Positions 26,177-36,033 of a DNA stretch of 64,000 bases are shown here, in pieces (the first letter of the stretch is position 1; every line of letters starts with the position of its first letter). Position numbers and translations under genes: made by a program. Below the pieces are notes generated by a model that worked only from the letters and a program-made list of their open reading frames with translations, was not told where the DNA came from and did no database searches. The DNA comes from Pseudomonadota bacterium (GTDB taxonomy: Bacteria; Pseudomonadota; Alphaproteobacteria; Rhodospirillales; Magnetospirillaceae), in the NCBI GenBank assembly GCA_021793155.1, contig JAJYTF010000013.1, positions 62,001-126,000 on the forward strand. The letters run 5' to 3'.

Positions 26177-27484
26177 TCACGCATCCGCGGTGAAGACTGT
26201 CCGGCCGTCGACTACCGTGCGCAGGACCCTGCCCTGGACCGGGCGGCCGTCGAAGGGAGAATTCTTCGACTTGCTGCGCATCTTGTCCGAGTTGACTTTC
26301 CAGGCCCGTTCGGGGTCGAAGATTACCAAGTCGGCTGGGGCTTCGGCCTTGAGACGGCCGGCGGCGAGGCCGAGCAGGCGGGCGGGTGCCCAACTCAGGC
26401 GCTCGATCACCTGCGACAGGGTCAGATGGCCGTTGTGGAATAGTTCGAGGCTGACGGCGAGCAGGGTTTCCAGCCCGATGCCGCCGAATTCCGCCTGGGC
26501 GAAGGGCAGGCGCTTGGAATCCTGGTCCTGCGGCGCGTGATCCGAGGCGATGGCGTCGATGGTGCCGTCGGCGATGGCCTGCACGACCGCCTGGCGGTCA
26601 GTCTCGGTACGCAGCGGCGGCGACAGCTTGACGAAGGTGCGGTACTCGCTGACCGCCAGTTCGTTGAGGGCGAAATAGGGCGGGGCGGTGTCGCAGGTGA
26701 CGGGCAGGCCGCGTTGCTTGGCGCGGCGGATGATGGCGATGCCTTCCGCGGTCGAGACATGGGCGGCGTGATACCGCCCGCCGGTAATTTCCACCAGGCG
26801 CATGTCCCGTTCCAGCATGATGGCTTCCGCCGCCGGAGAGATTCCCGCCAATCCCAGGCGCGAGGCCATCTCTCCCTCGTTCATGGCGCCGCCATCGGCG
26901 AGAGAGGGCTCTTCCGGGTGCTGCACGATCATCACGCCGAAGGTTGCCGCGTAAGCCAGGGCGCGGCGCATCACCTGGGCGTTGCGGAGCGCCTTGGTGC
27001 CGTCGGTGAAGCCCAGGGCGCCGGCCTCCGCCAGCATGCCGATCTCGGCCAGTTCCTGTCCTTCCAGGCCCTTGGTGGCGGCGGCGTAAGGGAATACCTT
27101 GGCCAGGCCGATCTTGCGGGCCCGGCGGGCGACGAATTCGACCGTCGCCACATCGTCGATCACCGGTTTCGTATTGGGCAGGCAGACCATCGAGGTGACG
27201 CCGCCGGCCACCGCCGCCTCTCCGGCGGAACGCAAGGTCTCCTTGTGTTCCTCGCCCGGCTCGCGCAGTTGGACGCGCATGTCCACCAGGCCGGGGGCCA
27301 GGCAGGCGCCGCGGCAGTCGACCACCTCGACACCGGAAGGCACGCCGCCGGCGAACAGGCCGGCACCGACATCGACGATCATTTCGCCGTCGGTGAGCAG
27401 GCCCCCCATAGCGTCCAGGCCGCTGGCGGGGTCGAGCAGGCGGGCGTTGACATAGGCGATGCGGCCGGGCGCTCGAGCGGACAT
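26177..27484 (-). CDS. pyrC: Dihydroorotase-like protein (PyrC/PyrX), HxH motif missing
   Basis: Amidohydrolase-superfamily protein of 435 residues, of the dihydroorotase type found beside aspartate carbamoyltransferase. The block before LREPGEEHKET normally reads DxHxH, supplying two metal-binding histidines; here it reads DMRVQLREPG, with Arg70 and Gln72 in place of both. The later SDHAP aspartate motif is kept. In pseudomonads and some others, an inactive dihydroorotase homologue (PyrX) assembles with PyrB and is needed for carbamoyltransferase structure. I therefore infer a structural rather than catalytic role, with an active PyrC elsewhere. It ends two bases before pyrB in the same operon. 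Confidence 0.85.
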   Translation of the reverse strand: MSARAPGRIAYVNARLLDPASGLDAMGGLLTDGEMIVDVGAGLFAGGVPSGVEVVDCRGACLAPGLVDMRVQLREPGEEHKETLRSAGEAAVAGGVTSMVCLPNTKPVIDDVATVEFVARRARKIGLAKVFPYAAATKGLEGQELAEIGMLAEAGALGFTDGTKALRNAQVMRRALAYAATFGVMIVQHPEEPSLADGGAMNEGEMASRLGLAGISPAAEAIMLERDMRLVEITGGRYHAAHVSTAEGIAIIRRAKQRGLPVTCDTAPPYFALNELAVSEYRTFVKLSPPLRTETDRQAVVQAIADGTIDAIASDHAPQDQDSKRLPFAQAEFGGIGLETLLAVSLELFHNGHLTLSQVIERLSWAPARLLGLAAGRLKAEAPADLVIFDPERAWKVNSDKMRSKSKNSPFDGRPVQGRVLRTVVDGRTVFTADA

Positions 27485-27486
27485 CT

Positions 27487-28434
27487 TCAGCAGTTCCCTT
27501 CGGCCAGGTTTTGCGTCAGGACTTTCAGGCAGGCCATGCGCACCGCCACTCCCATTTCCACCTGTTCGCGGATGACCGAGCGTTCGACGTCGTCGGCCAG
27601 GTCGCTGTCGATCTCGACGCCGCGATTCATCGGGCCGGGGTGCATGATCAGCGCATCGGGCTTGGCTACCGACAGCTTGTCGTAGTCGAGGCCGAAGAAG
27701 TGGAAATATTCACGGATCGACGGAATGAAGTTGCCGCGCATGCGTTCGTTCTGAACGCGCAACATCATGACGATGTCGACATCGCGCAGTCCCTCGACCA
27801 TGTCGTGGAAGACTTCGACGCCCAGCTTCTCGGCCTGCGCGGGCAGCAAGGTGCGCGGCCCCACCAGGCGGACCTGTGCGCCCATCGTGGACAGCAGATA
27901 CATGTTGGAGCGGGCCACCCGGCTGTGCAGGACGTCGCCGCAGATGGCGACTGTCAGACCACCCAAATGGCCTTTGCGCCGGCGAATGGTCAAGGCATCG
28001 AGCAGCGCCTGGGTCGGGTGCTCATGCCAACCGTCGCCGGCGTTGATGACCGCGCAGTTGACCTTTTCCGACAGCAGCTTCACCGCGCCGGAATCGGGAT
28101 GGCGCACCACCAGAACGTCGATATGCATGGCGTTCAGGGTCATCGCCGTGTCGATCAGGGTCTCGCCCTTGGCCACCGAACTGGCCGAAACCTGCATGTT
28201 GAGGACGTCCGCCCCCAGCCGCTTGGCAGCCAATTCGAAGCTGGTACGGGTGCGGGTCGAGTTCTCGAAGAACAGGTTGATGACCGTCTGGCCGCGGAGC
28301 GTGGTGGCTTTGCGGTCGGACGAGCGGTTCTTTTCGACGAACTGGTCCGACAAATCGAGTAGGGCGCTGATCTCATGGGGAGCCAGACCCTCGATACCGA
28401 GCAAGTGCCGGTGCGGGTAGATGACATTGGTCAT
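27487..28434 (-). CDS. pyrB: Aspartate carbamoyltransferase catalytic subunit
   Basis: Condenses carbamoyl phosphate with aspartate in pyrimidine synthesis. The 315-residue protein has the carbamoyl-phosphate motif STRTRTSFE (residues 59-67), the HPTQALLD block, and the C-terminal [11 protein letters not shown] aspartate-binding loop. ATG 28434 is a good start. It is the first gene of the minus-strand pyrB-pyrC-plsY operon and is divergent from a histidine kinase gene. Confidence 0.97.
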   Translation of the reverse strand: MTNVIYPHRHLLGIEGLAPHEISALLDLSDQFVEKNRSSDRKATTLRGQTVINLFFENSTRTRTSFELAAKRLGADVLNMQVSASSVAKGETLIDTAMTLNAMHIDVLVVRHPDSGAVKLLSEKVNCAVINAGDGWHEHPTQALLDALTIRRRKGHLGGLTVAICGDVLHSRVARSNMYLLSTMGAQVRLVGPRTLLPAQAEKLGVEVFHDMVEGLRDVDIVMMLRVQNERMRGNFIPSIREYFHFFGLDYDKLSVAKPDALIMHPGPMNRGVEIDSDLADDVERSVIREQVEMGVAVRMACLKVLTQNLAEGNC

Positions 28435-28555
28435 GGCCGGAGACTATATGTCGGGGGTGACCAACCGGCAAGGGGGGAAGTCCTATCTGCCCAAAGTCCT
28501 ATTTCTATCGGGCGTTGGGACAGGCTTTCCACCTTCGGGCCACCGGGGCGGAACC

Positions 28556-30391
28556 ATGGACGGCAAGAGGTCGGCGGCCAGCGCCGAGGGCATCCGGACG
28601 CTGTACCAGCAGATGGGCCCCGTGCTGGCGGCCAACGTGGTCAATGGTGGTCTGGTCGTCGCCGCGCTGTGGGGGCGCGTTGACCTGTCGACGCTGTTGG
28701 CTTGGGGGGGCGTCTTGGCGACGATTTCGCTGGTCCGCGCGGCCTTGTGGGGGCGTTATCTGGCGAGCCGGCCGGCCGAGAGCGATCTTCCCGTCTGGGG
28801 TTGCCGCTTTACCCTGGGGTCGGTCGTGTCCGCGGTGGTATGGGGGGCTTCGGCCATCCTTTTCGTCCGGCCGGACGATCCGATTTCCCTGGTGCTGATG
28901 GCCTTCGTGCTGGGCGGCATGGCGGCGGGCGCGATGACCGCGCTGGGCAGTTATCCGCCGGCCTATTACCTGTATCTGGGGATCAGCGTCCTGCCCATGG
29001 TCGGGCGGCTGCTCAGTTTCGGCGATCGGGTCAGCCTGACGATGGGCGGCATGCTCATGCTGTTCGTCGTCTGCATGGTGGTGATCGGCCGCAACTATCG
29101 CCTGAGCCTGACGCGGCGGGTTCAGTTGGCGCGGCAGAACGCCATGCTGTTGGCCAATATGGAGGAGCAGATCCGCCAGCGTACGGCGGATTTGCAGGCG
29201 TCCAACAGCCGGCTGCGGGAGGAGGTGGCGGAACGCCGCCGCGCCGAGGCGGCGCTGGAGACGGCCCGCGCCGAGGCAGAGCGGGCCAACAAGGCGAAGT
29301 CACGGTTCCTGGCCGCCGCCAGCCACGACCTGCGCCAGCCCATGCAGGCGATGTTTCTGTTCTGCCGCACCTTGCGCAATCACCTGGCGGATCGCCGGGG
29401 TCGCGAGGCGCTGGTGATGCTGGAGCGGGGGCTAGACATTCTGAAGAACCTGCTGGACAGCCTGCTCGACGTGTCGCGGCTCGACGTCAACGTCATCCAC
29501 CCGGAGAAACGCCGATTCGCGCTTCGCCCGGTCATCGAGGAAATTGCCGCGTCCTTCCGGCCGATCGCCGCCAGCAAGGGCCTGGCGATCCGGATTGCGC
29601 AAATGGACGAGCTTCTGGTGGAGAGCGATCGCAATCTGCTGGGGCGGATCCTGCGCAACCTTGTGGAAAACGCGGTGCGTTATACCGAACAGGGCGGAAT
29701 TGAGGTCGGCGCCCGGCTGGCCGGCGCCACGGCCAGGATCGAGGTGCGGGATAGCGGTATCGGCATTCCTGCAGATCAGCTGGAATGGATTTTCGAGGAA
29801 TTCCACCAGGTCGACAATCCTGAACGCGACAAGGCCCGTGGCCTGGGTCTTGGGCTCTCGATCGTCCAGCGGCTGGCAACCATTCTCGGCCACAGAGTGG
29901 ATGTGCGATCCGAACCGGGAAAGGGTTCCGTGTTCGCCATCGAGGTGCCAGGGCGGCGGTTCGATGAATGCGGCGCCGAGACGGCCGGCGGCGCTCTCGA
30001 TGAGACGGCATCCGGGCACGGCAGGATGGTGGTGCTGGTCGACGACGACGCCATGGTGCTTCTCGGGTTGCGCAGCCTGTTTCAAGGCTGGGGCTACGAG
30101 GTGGTGATCGCCGGCTCGACCGACGAGGCCTGCGGGCATCTGCAGAACGCCGGCATGACGCCGGCCCTGGTGATCGCCGACTACCGCCTGCGCAGCGGCC
30201 GGGTGGGAAGCGAAGCGATCGAGCGTATCCGCGCCATCTACGGGCGGCCGGTGCCGGGCATCATTCTCACCGGCGACACCGGCATCGAATTTTCCCACGA
30301 TGGCGCGGAACCGGGTTTCCGGGTGGTCCACAAGCCGGTAACCAGCCATCAACTGGCCGATGTGGTGGAGGAGCTGATCGGTCGAGCTTGA
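28556..30391 (+). CDS. Hybrid sensor histidine kinase with receiver domain
   Basis: Membrane sensor, about 611 residues from ATG 28556. Residues about 20-185 hold five to six hydrophobic segments with no recognised periplasmic sensor domain; a coiled coil with EEQIRQRTADLQ (about 200-245) leads to the kinase. The H-box is AASHDLRQPMQAM (His257), with N-box NLVENAVRYT, G1 DSGIGIP and G2 GLGLGLSIV. A C-terminal receiver domain (about 480-605) has VLVDDDAMV and a phosphoacceptor Asp in VIADYRL. The frame is open back to 28421 inside pyrB; the ATG at 28556 is more plausible. No dedicated response regulator is adjacent, so the output is unknown. Confidence 0.88.
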   Translation: MDGKRSAASAEGIRTLYQQMGPVLAANVVNGGLVVAALWGRVDLSTLLAWGGVLATISLVRAALWGRYLASRPAESDLPVWGCRFTLGSVVSAVVWGASAILFVRPDDPISLVLMAFVLGGMAAGAMTALGSYPPAYYLYLGISVLPMVGRLLSFGDRVSLTMGGMLMLFVVCMVVIGRNYRLSLTRRVQLARQNAMLLANMEEQIRQRTADLQASNSRLREEVAERRRAEAALETARAEAERANKAKSRFLAAASHDLRQPMQAMFLFCRTLRNHLADRRGREALVMLERGLDILKNLLDSLLDVSRLDVNVIHPEKRRFALRPVIEEIAASFRPIAASKGLAIRIAQMDELLVESDRNLLGRILRNLVENAVRYTEQGGIEVGARLAGATARIEVRDSGIGIPADQLEWIFEEFHQVDNPERDKARGLGLGLSIVQRLATILGHRVDVRSEPGKGSVFAIEVPGRRFDECGAETAGGALDETASGHGRMVVLVDDDAMVLLGLRSLFQGWGYEVVIAGSTDEACGHLQNAGMTPALVIADYRLRSGRVGSEAIERIRAIYGRPVPGIILTGDTGIEFSHDGAEPGFRVVHKPVTSHQLADVVEELIGRA

Positions 30392-30397
30392 AGCGTC

Positions 30398-30415
30398 TTC
30401 CGCTTCCGAGCGGAG
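30398..30415. terminator. Small hairpin between converging genes
   Basis: A stem of about 7 bp (TTCCGCT with AGCGGAG, including one wobble) and a TCCG loop lie in the 35-base gap between the converging kinase gene and the cyclic-nucleotide-binding gene. It is a possible bidirectional terminator without a clear U-tract. Confidence 0.35.
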
Positions 30416-30426
30416 AGCAACCCGCT

Positions 30427-30849
30427 CTAACTGAGCTTCGCCTTTTCCAGAAGCTGGAAGCGGGAATCCGCCAGGTCTTCGCCGGCCTTGCGGATTGTCT
30501 CGGCCATCGACTGGACAAGCAACCCAAGGCCAGCCGGCGCGGCGTCGAGCATCAGGGCGACCGCTTCCTTCGAGATGACCATGCAGACCGTGTCTTCGGT
30601 GGTGTAGGCCGCAGCCATGCGCGGACTGTCGTCGATCAGCCCCAGTTCGCCGAACATCCCCCAGGGCCCGATGGTGCCCAGAAGAACCCGGCGGCCCCCG
30701 ATCATCTTGAATATCTGCACGCTGCCGGTCTCGACGATATAGCCAGCGTCGGCGCGCTCGCCCTCCTTGAAGATCGTCGTGCCTTTTGGAAAGGCGCGCC
30801 GTTCCGGCGCGCCCGCTTCATGGCCGGTTCTGAAATGGGTGGTGGTCAT
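30427..30849 (-). CDS. Cyclic nucleotide-binding domain protein
   Basis: A 140-residue protein that is essentially one cNMP-binding (CRP-like) beta-barrel: GTTIFKEGERADAGYIV, then GSVQIFK, GPWGMFGELGLIDDSPR (phosphate-binding cassette region with GE and R) and AAYTTEDT. No DNA-binding or enzymatic domain follows, so it probably acts as a stand-alone nucleotide-responsive module. ATG 30849 follows a GGGGCGGA sequence; the frame upstream to 30891 is not needed. Partner unknown. It lies downstream of ruvX on the same strand after 83 bases. Confidence 0.85.
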   Translation of the reverse strand: MTTTHFRTGHEAGAPERRAFPKGTTIFKEGERADAGYIVETGSVQIFKMIGGRRVLLGTIGPWGMFGELGLIDDSPRMAAAYTTEDTVCMVISKEAVALMLDAAPAGLGLLVQSMAETIRKAGEDLADSRFQLLEKAKLS

Positions 30850-30932
30850 GTCGTTCCGCCCCAGAACTTGATGTCGGTAAAGATTTACCACGAACTCGCA
30901 AAGGCACGAAGAGGCAAAGGGCTTGGGAAAAA

Positions 30933-31403
30933 CTAAAGCCGAGCCCGCGCCATGAAGTCGAGAGCGCCCTGGAGGATGTATGCGGCGGCCATTTTGTCGA
31001 CCACTTCCGCGCGACGTTTGCGCGAGGTATCTGCTTCCAGCAGAGTCCGGGTGACAGCTGCGGTCGACAGCCGCTCGTCCTGAAATGCCAGCGGGATATC
31101 GCGCATGGCCAGCAGATTGGCGGCGAACTGCCGAACCGATTGGCAGCGCGGGCCTTCGCTGCCGTCCATGCTGACGGGGAGGCCGAGGACCAAGCCGCCG
31201 ACGTCTTTTGATTCAATGACCAGAAAGAGTTCCTTTGCATCCAAAGTGAACTTTTTCCGGGTGATGGTAGCGAGCGGCGTGGCGACCGTGAGGCTCGCAT
31301 CGGACAAGGCGAGGCCGATGGTCTTGGTACCTAGGTCGAGGCCCAGCAGGCGCTGGTCGCGTCGAAGCAGGGATTTGAGTTCGGCAGTGGCGACGATGGA
31401 CAT
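30933..31403 (-). CDS. ruvX: YqgF/RuvX family Holliday junction resolvase-like nuclease
   Basis: A 156-residue RNase H-fold protein implicated in processing the 5' end of pre-16S rRNA; it was first named as a resolvase homologue. The sequence shows GLDLGTKTIGLALSD, the conserved acidic LGLPVSMDGSEGPR block, DERLSTAAV and the final acidic DKMAAAYILQ segment. It is full length. ATG 31403 is divergent from the DUF2336 gene (105-base spacer). Confidence 0.93.
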   Translation of the reverse strand: MSIVATAELKSLLRRDQRLLGLDLGTKTIGLALSDASLTVATPLATITRKKFTLDAKELFLVIESKDVGGLVLGLPVSMDGSEGPRCQSVRQFAANLLAMRDIPLAFQDERLSTAAVTRTLLEADTSRKRRAEVVDKMAAAYILQGALDFMARARL

Positions 31404-31508
31404 GCCCCTGACCTACCGCATGGAGGAGGATTTGACCAGTCGGCTGTTGTCCCTGCTTTGCCAACGGTTGTATGGTGGCGCGGAAGATCGAGGCATTCGG
31501 GGTGGGAC

Positions 31509-32639
31509 GTGGTGGATGACACGCTGAGTGAGGAAGACGTCGCCCGTCTCCTGGCCTCTCCGGACGCCCAGGCGCGGGCCGAGGTCGCCGACAAGGTGGC
31601 GGCGCAGCATCCGCGCCTTAGCGCGGCCGAACGCAAGATGGCCGAGGACATCTTCCGCCTGATGGTGAAGGACGCCGAAGTCCGGGTCCGCCAGGCGCTG
31701 TCCCGTCAATTGAAGGAAAATCCGCTGGTCCCGCACGACGTCGCCGTCACGTTGGCGCGCGATGTCGACGAGGTGGCGCTGCCCATGCTGCGCTATTCCG
31801 AGGTGCTGACCGATGACGACCTGATCGACATCGTCCGCAGCCAGGGCAGCGCAAAGCGGGCGGCAGTAGCCGCCCGGGCCCGCGTCTCGGGACCGGTGGC
31901 CGATGCCGTGGTGGACAGCCACGACGAAGCCGCGGTCGCCGCGCTGGTGGCCAATCAAGGGGTGGATTTCAGCCAGGGAACCCTGGAACGCGTGGTCGAG
32001 CAGTTCGGCGAAGACGACGCCATCGGCGGCCTGCTGGCCGAGCGGCAGGGTCTGCCGGTGACCGTCGCGGAACGGCTGATGACCCGGGTGTCGGAGAACA
32101 TCCGCAACTGCCTGCTGACCCGCCGCGACCTGCCGCCCGAGGTGGCGTCGGCTTTGCTGGTCCAGGCCCGGGAAATGGCCGTACTGGGGCTTACCGGCAC
32201 CGAGACCGATGCGATCAAGCTGGCCGAGCACCTGCACCGCAATAGCCGCCTTACTCCGTCGATCATCCTGCGGGCCGTATGCATCGGCGACCAGATCTTT
32301 TTCGAGGCGGCGCTGGCCCAACTGGCCGATATCCCGATCGAAAACGCCCGCCGCTTGATCCACGAGGCGGGGCGGCGGGGCTTTGCGGCGATCTTCGAGA
32401 AGGCCGGCCTGCCGCAGATCTTCTTCCACGCCATGCGGGCGGCGGTCGACGTCTCGCGCGACATGCAATTCGATGGCGGGCCCCGCGACCGGGAACGCTT
32501 CTCCCGCCGGATGATCGAGCGGATCCTGACCCAATACGGAGACCTGGGGGTCGAATTCGAGACCGACGACCTGGAATACCTGCTGGGCAAGATGAACCAA
32601 CTGCCCTCGAGCGCGCAGAGCGGCCTGCCGGTCCAGTAG
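31509..32639 (+). CDS. DUF2336 domain-containing protein
   Basis: A 376-residue, mostly helical cytoplasmic protein of the DUF2336 family, common in Rhodospirillales and rhizobia and of unknown function. It looks like a run of HEAT/armadillo-like helical pairs: repeated segments such as VRVRQALSRQLKENPLVPHD and MLRYSEVLTDDDLIDIV. No catalytic motif is evident. Two consecutive GTG codons (31509, 31512) follow a GGGGTGGGA sequence, and I start at the first; the frame opens at 31458. It is divergent from ruvX and converges on selO with a 10-base gap. Confidence 0.85.
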   Translation: MVDDTLSEEDVARLLASPDAQARAEVADKVAAQHPRLSAAERKMAEDIFRLMVKDAEVRVRQALSRQLKENPLVPHDVAVTLARDVDEVALPMLRYSEVLTDDDLIDIVRSQGSAKRAAVAARARVSGPVADAVVDSHDEAAVAALVANQGVDFSQGTLERVVEQFGEDDAIGGLLAERQGLPVTVAERLMTRVSENIRNCLLTRRDLPPEVASALLVQAREMAVLGLTGTETDAIKLAEHLHRNSRLTPSIILRAVCIGDQIFFEAALAQLADIPIENARRLIHEAGRRGFAAIFEKAGLPQIFFHAMRAAVDVSRDMQFDGGPRDRERFSRRMIERILTQYGDLGVEFETDDLEYLLGKMNQLPSSAQSGLPVQ

Positions 32640-32649
32640 GGCGGGCTGT

Positions 32650-34086
32650 CTACGTGCCGCAGAAGGTCTGGTAAACACGTTCCCCAGGCTGCGGTGGCGC
32701 CTCGTAGGCGTCGAGACCGTTCCGTCGGGCATAGGGGGCGGACAGAACCTCCAGAAGGCGATGGAGCGGGGCGAGATCTCCGGCCGCTGCCGCCGTCAAT
32801 GCGGCCTCGACCTGATGGTTGCGCGGAATGTAGACCGGATTTGCCGCCTGCATGAGGGCGATGGACGACTCGCACAGGCGGGCCCGCCACCGGGAATGCC
32901 AGGCGGTGAACTCGTCCCGTGCCGGCATGGCGGCCGTCGGAACGGCCTCGGCCGCCAGGGTGCGAAAGGTGTTGGTGTAGTCGGCGCCGGTCCGTTGCAT
33001 CCATTCCAGCAGGCCGTCGATGAGCGACTCGTCCGCGGAATCGGCGTTAGCCAGGCCCAGCTTTCTGCGCATCATGACGACCCAGCGGCTCCGGAAGTGG
33101 CCCTCGAAGGCGACGATCCGTTCTTCGGCCAGTTCGACAGCGATGTTCCGGTCGGAATGCAGCAGCGGCAGGAGGGTCTCGGCAAAGCGCGCCAGATTCC
33201 ATTGGGCGATGGCCGGCTGGTTGCCGAAGGCATAGCGGCCGCCGCGATCGATCGAACTGAACACCGTGGCCGGATCGTAGGCGTCGATGAAGGCGCAAGG
33301 GCCGTAGTCGATGGTCTCGCCCGAAATGGTCATGTTGTCGGTGTTCATCACGCCGTGGATGAAGCCGACGCGCATCCACTCGACAATCAGATCCGCCTGG
33401 CGTTCGATCACCGCCTCGAGCAGGGCGAGGGCCCGCGCCTCGGCTGCCTTCAGTTCGGGATAGTGCCGGGCAATGGCGTGGTCGACAAGAGCCTCGAGCC
33501 CTTCCCGGTCCCCCTGGGCGGCGGCGAACTGGAAGGTTCCGACGCGCAGATGGCTGGCGGCGACACGGGTGAGAACGGCGCCGGGCAGGATATTCTCACG
33601 ATAGACCTCTTCGCCGGTGGTTACCACGGCCAGACTGCGAGTGGTCGGGATGCCCAGGGCGTGCATGGCCTCGCTGACGATGTATTCGCGCAGCATGGGG
33701 CCCAAGGCAGCGCGTCCATCGCCGCGCCGCGAGTAGGGCGTCGGGCCCGAGCCTTTGAGCTGGATGTCGACACGTTCCCCATTGGGACCGAGATGCTCGC
33801 CCAGCACGATGGCCCGGCCGTCACCCAGCATGGTGAAATTGCCAAACTGGTGGCCCGCATAGGCCTGGGCGATGGGGTCAGCTCCCTCTGGCAGGGCATT
33901 GCCCGAGAACAACTGGGCCACCTGTTCAACGGACAGGCGGCCGAGATCGATGCCCAGATGCCCGGCGAGGCGATGATTGACGATGACCACCGCCGGTGCT
34001 TCGACCGGCGTGGGCCAGAGGCGGGAGAACAACCGTTCGGGCAGACGGGTGTAACTGTTGTCGAAGCGCCATCCGATTGCCGACAT
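32650..34086 (-). CDS. selO: Protein adenylyltransferase SelO (YdiU/UPF0061)
   Basis: Pseudokinase-fold enzyme that AMPylates proteins using ATP bound in a flipped orientation, linked to redox stress. The 478-residue protein contains YAGHQFGNFTMLGDGRA, the LKGSGPTPYSRRGDGRA block, RVAASHLRVGTF and GVMNTDNMTISGETIDYGP, all diagnostic. The C-terminal end is QTFCGT, with cysteine where some eukaryotic homologues have selenocysteine. The start is ATG 34086. It is divergent from gatCAB. Confidence 0.95.
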   Translation of the reverse strand: MSAIGWRFDNSYTRLPERLFSRLWPTPVEAPAVVIVNHRLAGHLGIDLGRLSVEQVAQLFSGNALPEGADPIAQAYAGHQFGNFTMLGDGRAIVLGEHLGPNGERVDIQLKGSGPTPYSRRGDGRAALGPMLREYIVSEAMHALGIPTTRSLAVVTTGEEVYRENILPGAVLTRVAASHLRVGTFQFAAAQGDREGLEALVDHAIARHYPELKAAEARALALLEAVIERQADLIVEWMRVGFIHGVMNTDNMTISGETIDYGPCAFIDAYDPATVFSSIDRGGRYAFGNQPAIAQWNLARFAETLLPLLHSDRNIAVELAEERIVAFEGHFRSRWVVMMRRKLGLANADSADESLIDGLLEWMQRTGADYTNTFRTLAAEAVPTAAMPARDEFTAWHSRWRARLCESSIALMQAANPVYIPRNHQVEAALTAAAAGDLAPLHRLLEVLSAPYARRNGLDAYEAPPQPGERVYQTFCGT

Positions 34087-34260
34087 CAGGGGGGCCTTTC
34101 CATATGTGCGAATTAGAGGCAGTCTAGCATCGCCACGGGGTGGCAGCCAAGCCGGTCGCCGGACTGACGGGCGAACACGGCGGCTCGGCGCTGCTTGCGG
34201 ACCGTCCGGGCGGGTGTTAACTTCCGGCCTTCATTCGAATTTCCATCAGGAATGTCCCGC

Positions 34261-34548
34261 ATGTCCTTGGACAAGAACACGGTCAGGACCATCGCCAATC
34301 TGGCGCGACTCGAGGTCCGCGACGACGAATTGGAGCACCTTGCCGGTGAGCTGTCGAACATCATCCATTTCGTCGAGCAATTGGCCGAAGTGAACACCGA
34401 CGGCGTGGCGCCGATGACCAGCGTGGTCCATATGGATCTGCCGCGGCGCGTCGATGCGGTCACCGACGGAGATTGCCAGGATAAGATCCTGGCCAACGCG
34501 CCCGAGCAGCAGGACGGCTTTTTCCTGGTTCCCAAGGTGGTGGAATAG
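34261..34548 (+). CDS. gatC: Aspartyl/glutamyl-tRNA amidotransferase subunit C
   Basis: Small (95-residue) stabilising subunit of GatCAB, which amidates Glu-tRNA(Gln) and/or Asp-tRNA(Asn). It starts [19 protein letters not shown] and contains the [19 protein letters not shown] segment typical of GatC. ATG 34261 is chosen; an in-frame ATG at 34252 is possible. It is the first gene of a compact gatC-gatA-gatB operon (2- and 4-base gaps). Confidence 0.95.
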   Translation: MSLDKNTVRTIANLARLEVRDDELEHLAGELSNIIHFVEQLAEVNTDGVAPMTSVVHMDLPRRVDAVTDGDCQDKILANAPEQQDGFFLVPKVVE

Positions 34549-34550
34549 GC

Positions 34551-36029
34551 ATGACCCGGCTTACCCGACTGACCATGGCCGAGGCCCGCGACGGCCTGGC
34601 CCGCAAGGATTTCTCCGCGACCGAACTGACCGAGGCGCATATCCGCGCCGTCGAGGCGGCCCGCCACCTGAACTGCTTTGTCACCGAGACGCCGGACCTG
34701 GCGCTGGAGCGGGCCAAGGCCGCCGACGCCCGGCTGGCCAAGGGCGAGGGGGGGGCGATGGAAGGCCTGCCCATCGCCATGAAGGACCTGTTCTGTACGG
34801 AAGGGGTTCGCACCACCGCCAGTTCGCACATCCTCGAAAACTTTGTTCCGCCTTACGAATCGACGGTTTCGGCCAATCTGAAGAAGGCCGGCGCGGTGAT
34901 GCTGGGCAAGACCTCGCTGGACGAATTCGCCATGGGCTCGTCCAACATGACCAGCTATTTCGGCCCGGTCGAGAACCCCTGGAAACGCAAGGATGATGCC
35001 GGCGCCAAGCTGGTGCCCGGCGGCTCCTCGGGCGGCTCGGCGGCGGCGGTGGCGGCTCGCCTGGCGCTGGGCGCCACCGGTACCGACACTGGCGGCTCGA
35101 TTCGCCAGCCGGCGTCGTTCTGCGGCATCGTCGGTATCAAGCCGACCTATGGCCGTTGCTCGCGCTGGGGCATCATCGCCTTCGCCTCGTCCCTCGACCA
35201 GGCAGGGCCGATGGCGCGCACGGTGCGCGACGTTTCCATCATGCTGGGGGCGATGGCCGGCCATGATCCCAAGGATTCCACCTCGGCCCCGGTCGCCGTG
35301 CCGAATTTCGAGGCGGCGTTGACCGGCGACATCCGCGGCCTGAAGGTCGGCGTGCCGAAGGAATACCGGCCGCAAGGCCTGTCGCCCGAGATCGAGAAGC
35401 TGTGGGACGACGGCATCGCCATGCTGAAGGACGCTGGCGCCACGCCGGTCGAAATCAGCCTGCCGTATACCAAATACGCCCTGCCGACCTATTACATCGT
35501 GGCGCCGGCCGAATGTTCGTCGAACCTGGCCCGCTATGACGGTGTGCGCTATGGCCTGCGGGTCGAGGGCAAGACCCTGGACGAGATGTACGCCAAGACC
35601 CGCGCCGCGGGCTTCGGCAAGGAAGTCCGGCGCCGCATCCTGGTGGGCACCTATGTGCTGTCGGCCGGCTATTACGACGCCTATTACGCCAAGGCGCAAA
35701 GGGTTCGCCGGCTGATCGCCGACGATTTCGCCAAGGCCTTCCAGACGGTCGACGCGATCCTGACGCCGACGGCGCCCTCGGCCGCCTTCGCTATCGGCGA
35801 GACCGACGGCAACCCGGTGACCATGTGGCTCAACGACATCTTCACCATCCCCACCAGCCTGGCCGGCCTGCCGGGCCTGTCGCTGCCCACCGGCCTGTCG
35901 GCCGACGGCCTGCCGCTGGGCCTGCAGGTGATCGGCCGCCCCTTCGACGAAGAGACGGTGCTGAAAGTGGCCGAGGTGATGGAGAAGGCCGCAGGCTTCA
36001 CCGCCGTTCCGGCCGGGCTGGAGGGTTAA
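34551..36029 (+). CDS. gatA: Aspartyl/glutamyl-tRNA amidotransferase subunit A
   Basis: Glutaminase subunit releasing ammonia for transamidation. The 492-residue amidase-signature protein shows the Ser-cisSer-Lys triad: Lys78 (PIAMKD), cis-Ser159 in PGGSSGGSA and nucleophile Ser183 in [11 protein letters not shown]. Length and motifs are standard. It lies between gatC and gatB. Confidence 0.97.
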   Translation: MTRLTRLTMAEARDGLARKDFSATELTEAHIRAVEAARHLNCFVTETPDLALERAKAADARLAKGEGGAMEGLPIAMKDLFCTEGVRTTASSHILENFVPPYESTVSANLKKAGAVMLGKTSLDEFAMGSSNMTSYFGPVENPWKRKDDAGAKLVPGGSSGGSAAAVAARLALGATGTDTGGSIRQPASFCGIVGIKPTYGRCSRWGIIAFASSLDQAGPMARTVRDVSIMLGAMAGHDPKDSTSAPVAVPNFEAALTGDIRGLKVGVPKEYRPQGLSPEIEKLWDDGIAMLKDAGATPVEISLPYTKYALPTYYIVAPAECSSNLARYDGVRYGLRVEGKTLDEMYAKTRAAGFGKEVRRRILVGTYVLSAGYYDAYYAKAQRVRRLIADDFAKAFQTVDAILTPTAPSAAFAIGETDGNPVTMWLNDIFTIPTSLAGLPGLSLPTGLSADGLPLGLQVIGRPFDEETVLKVAEVMEKAAGFTAVPAGLEG

Positions 36030-36033
36030 GACA

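Noticed and set aside
30880-30930. ACCACGAACTCGCAAAGGCACGAAGAG-like stretch between ruvX and the cNMP gene, with internal near-repeats
   Set aside because: It resembles a common short intergenic repeat, but only a single degenerate unit is present, too little for a repeat or CRISPR call.
32650-32665. Possible selenocysteine at the SelO C-terminus
   Set aside because: The codon in QTFCGT is TGC (cysteine) and a normal stop follows; no UGA recoding is needed.
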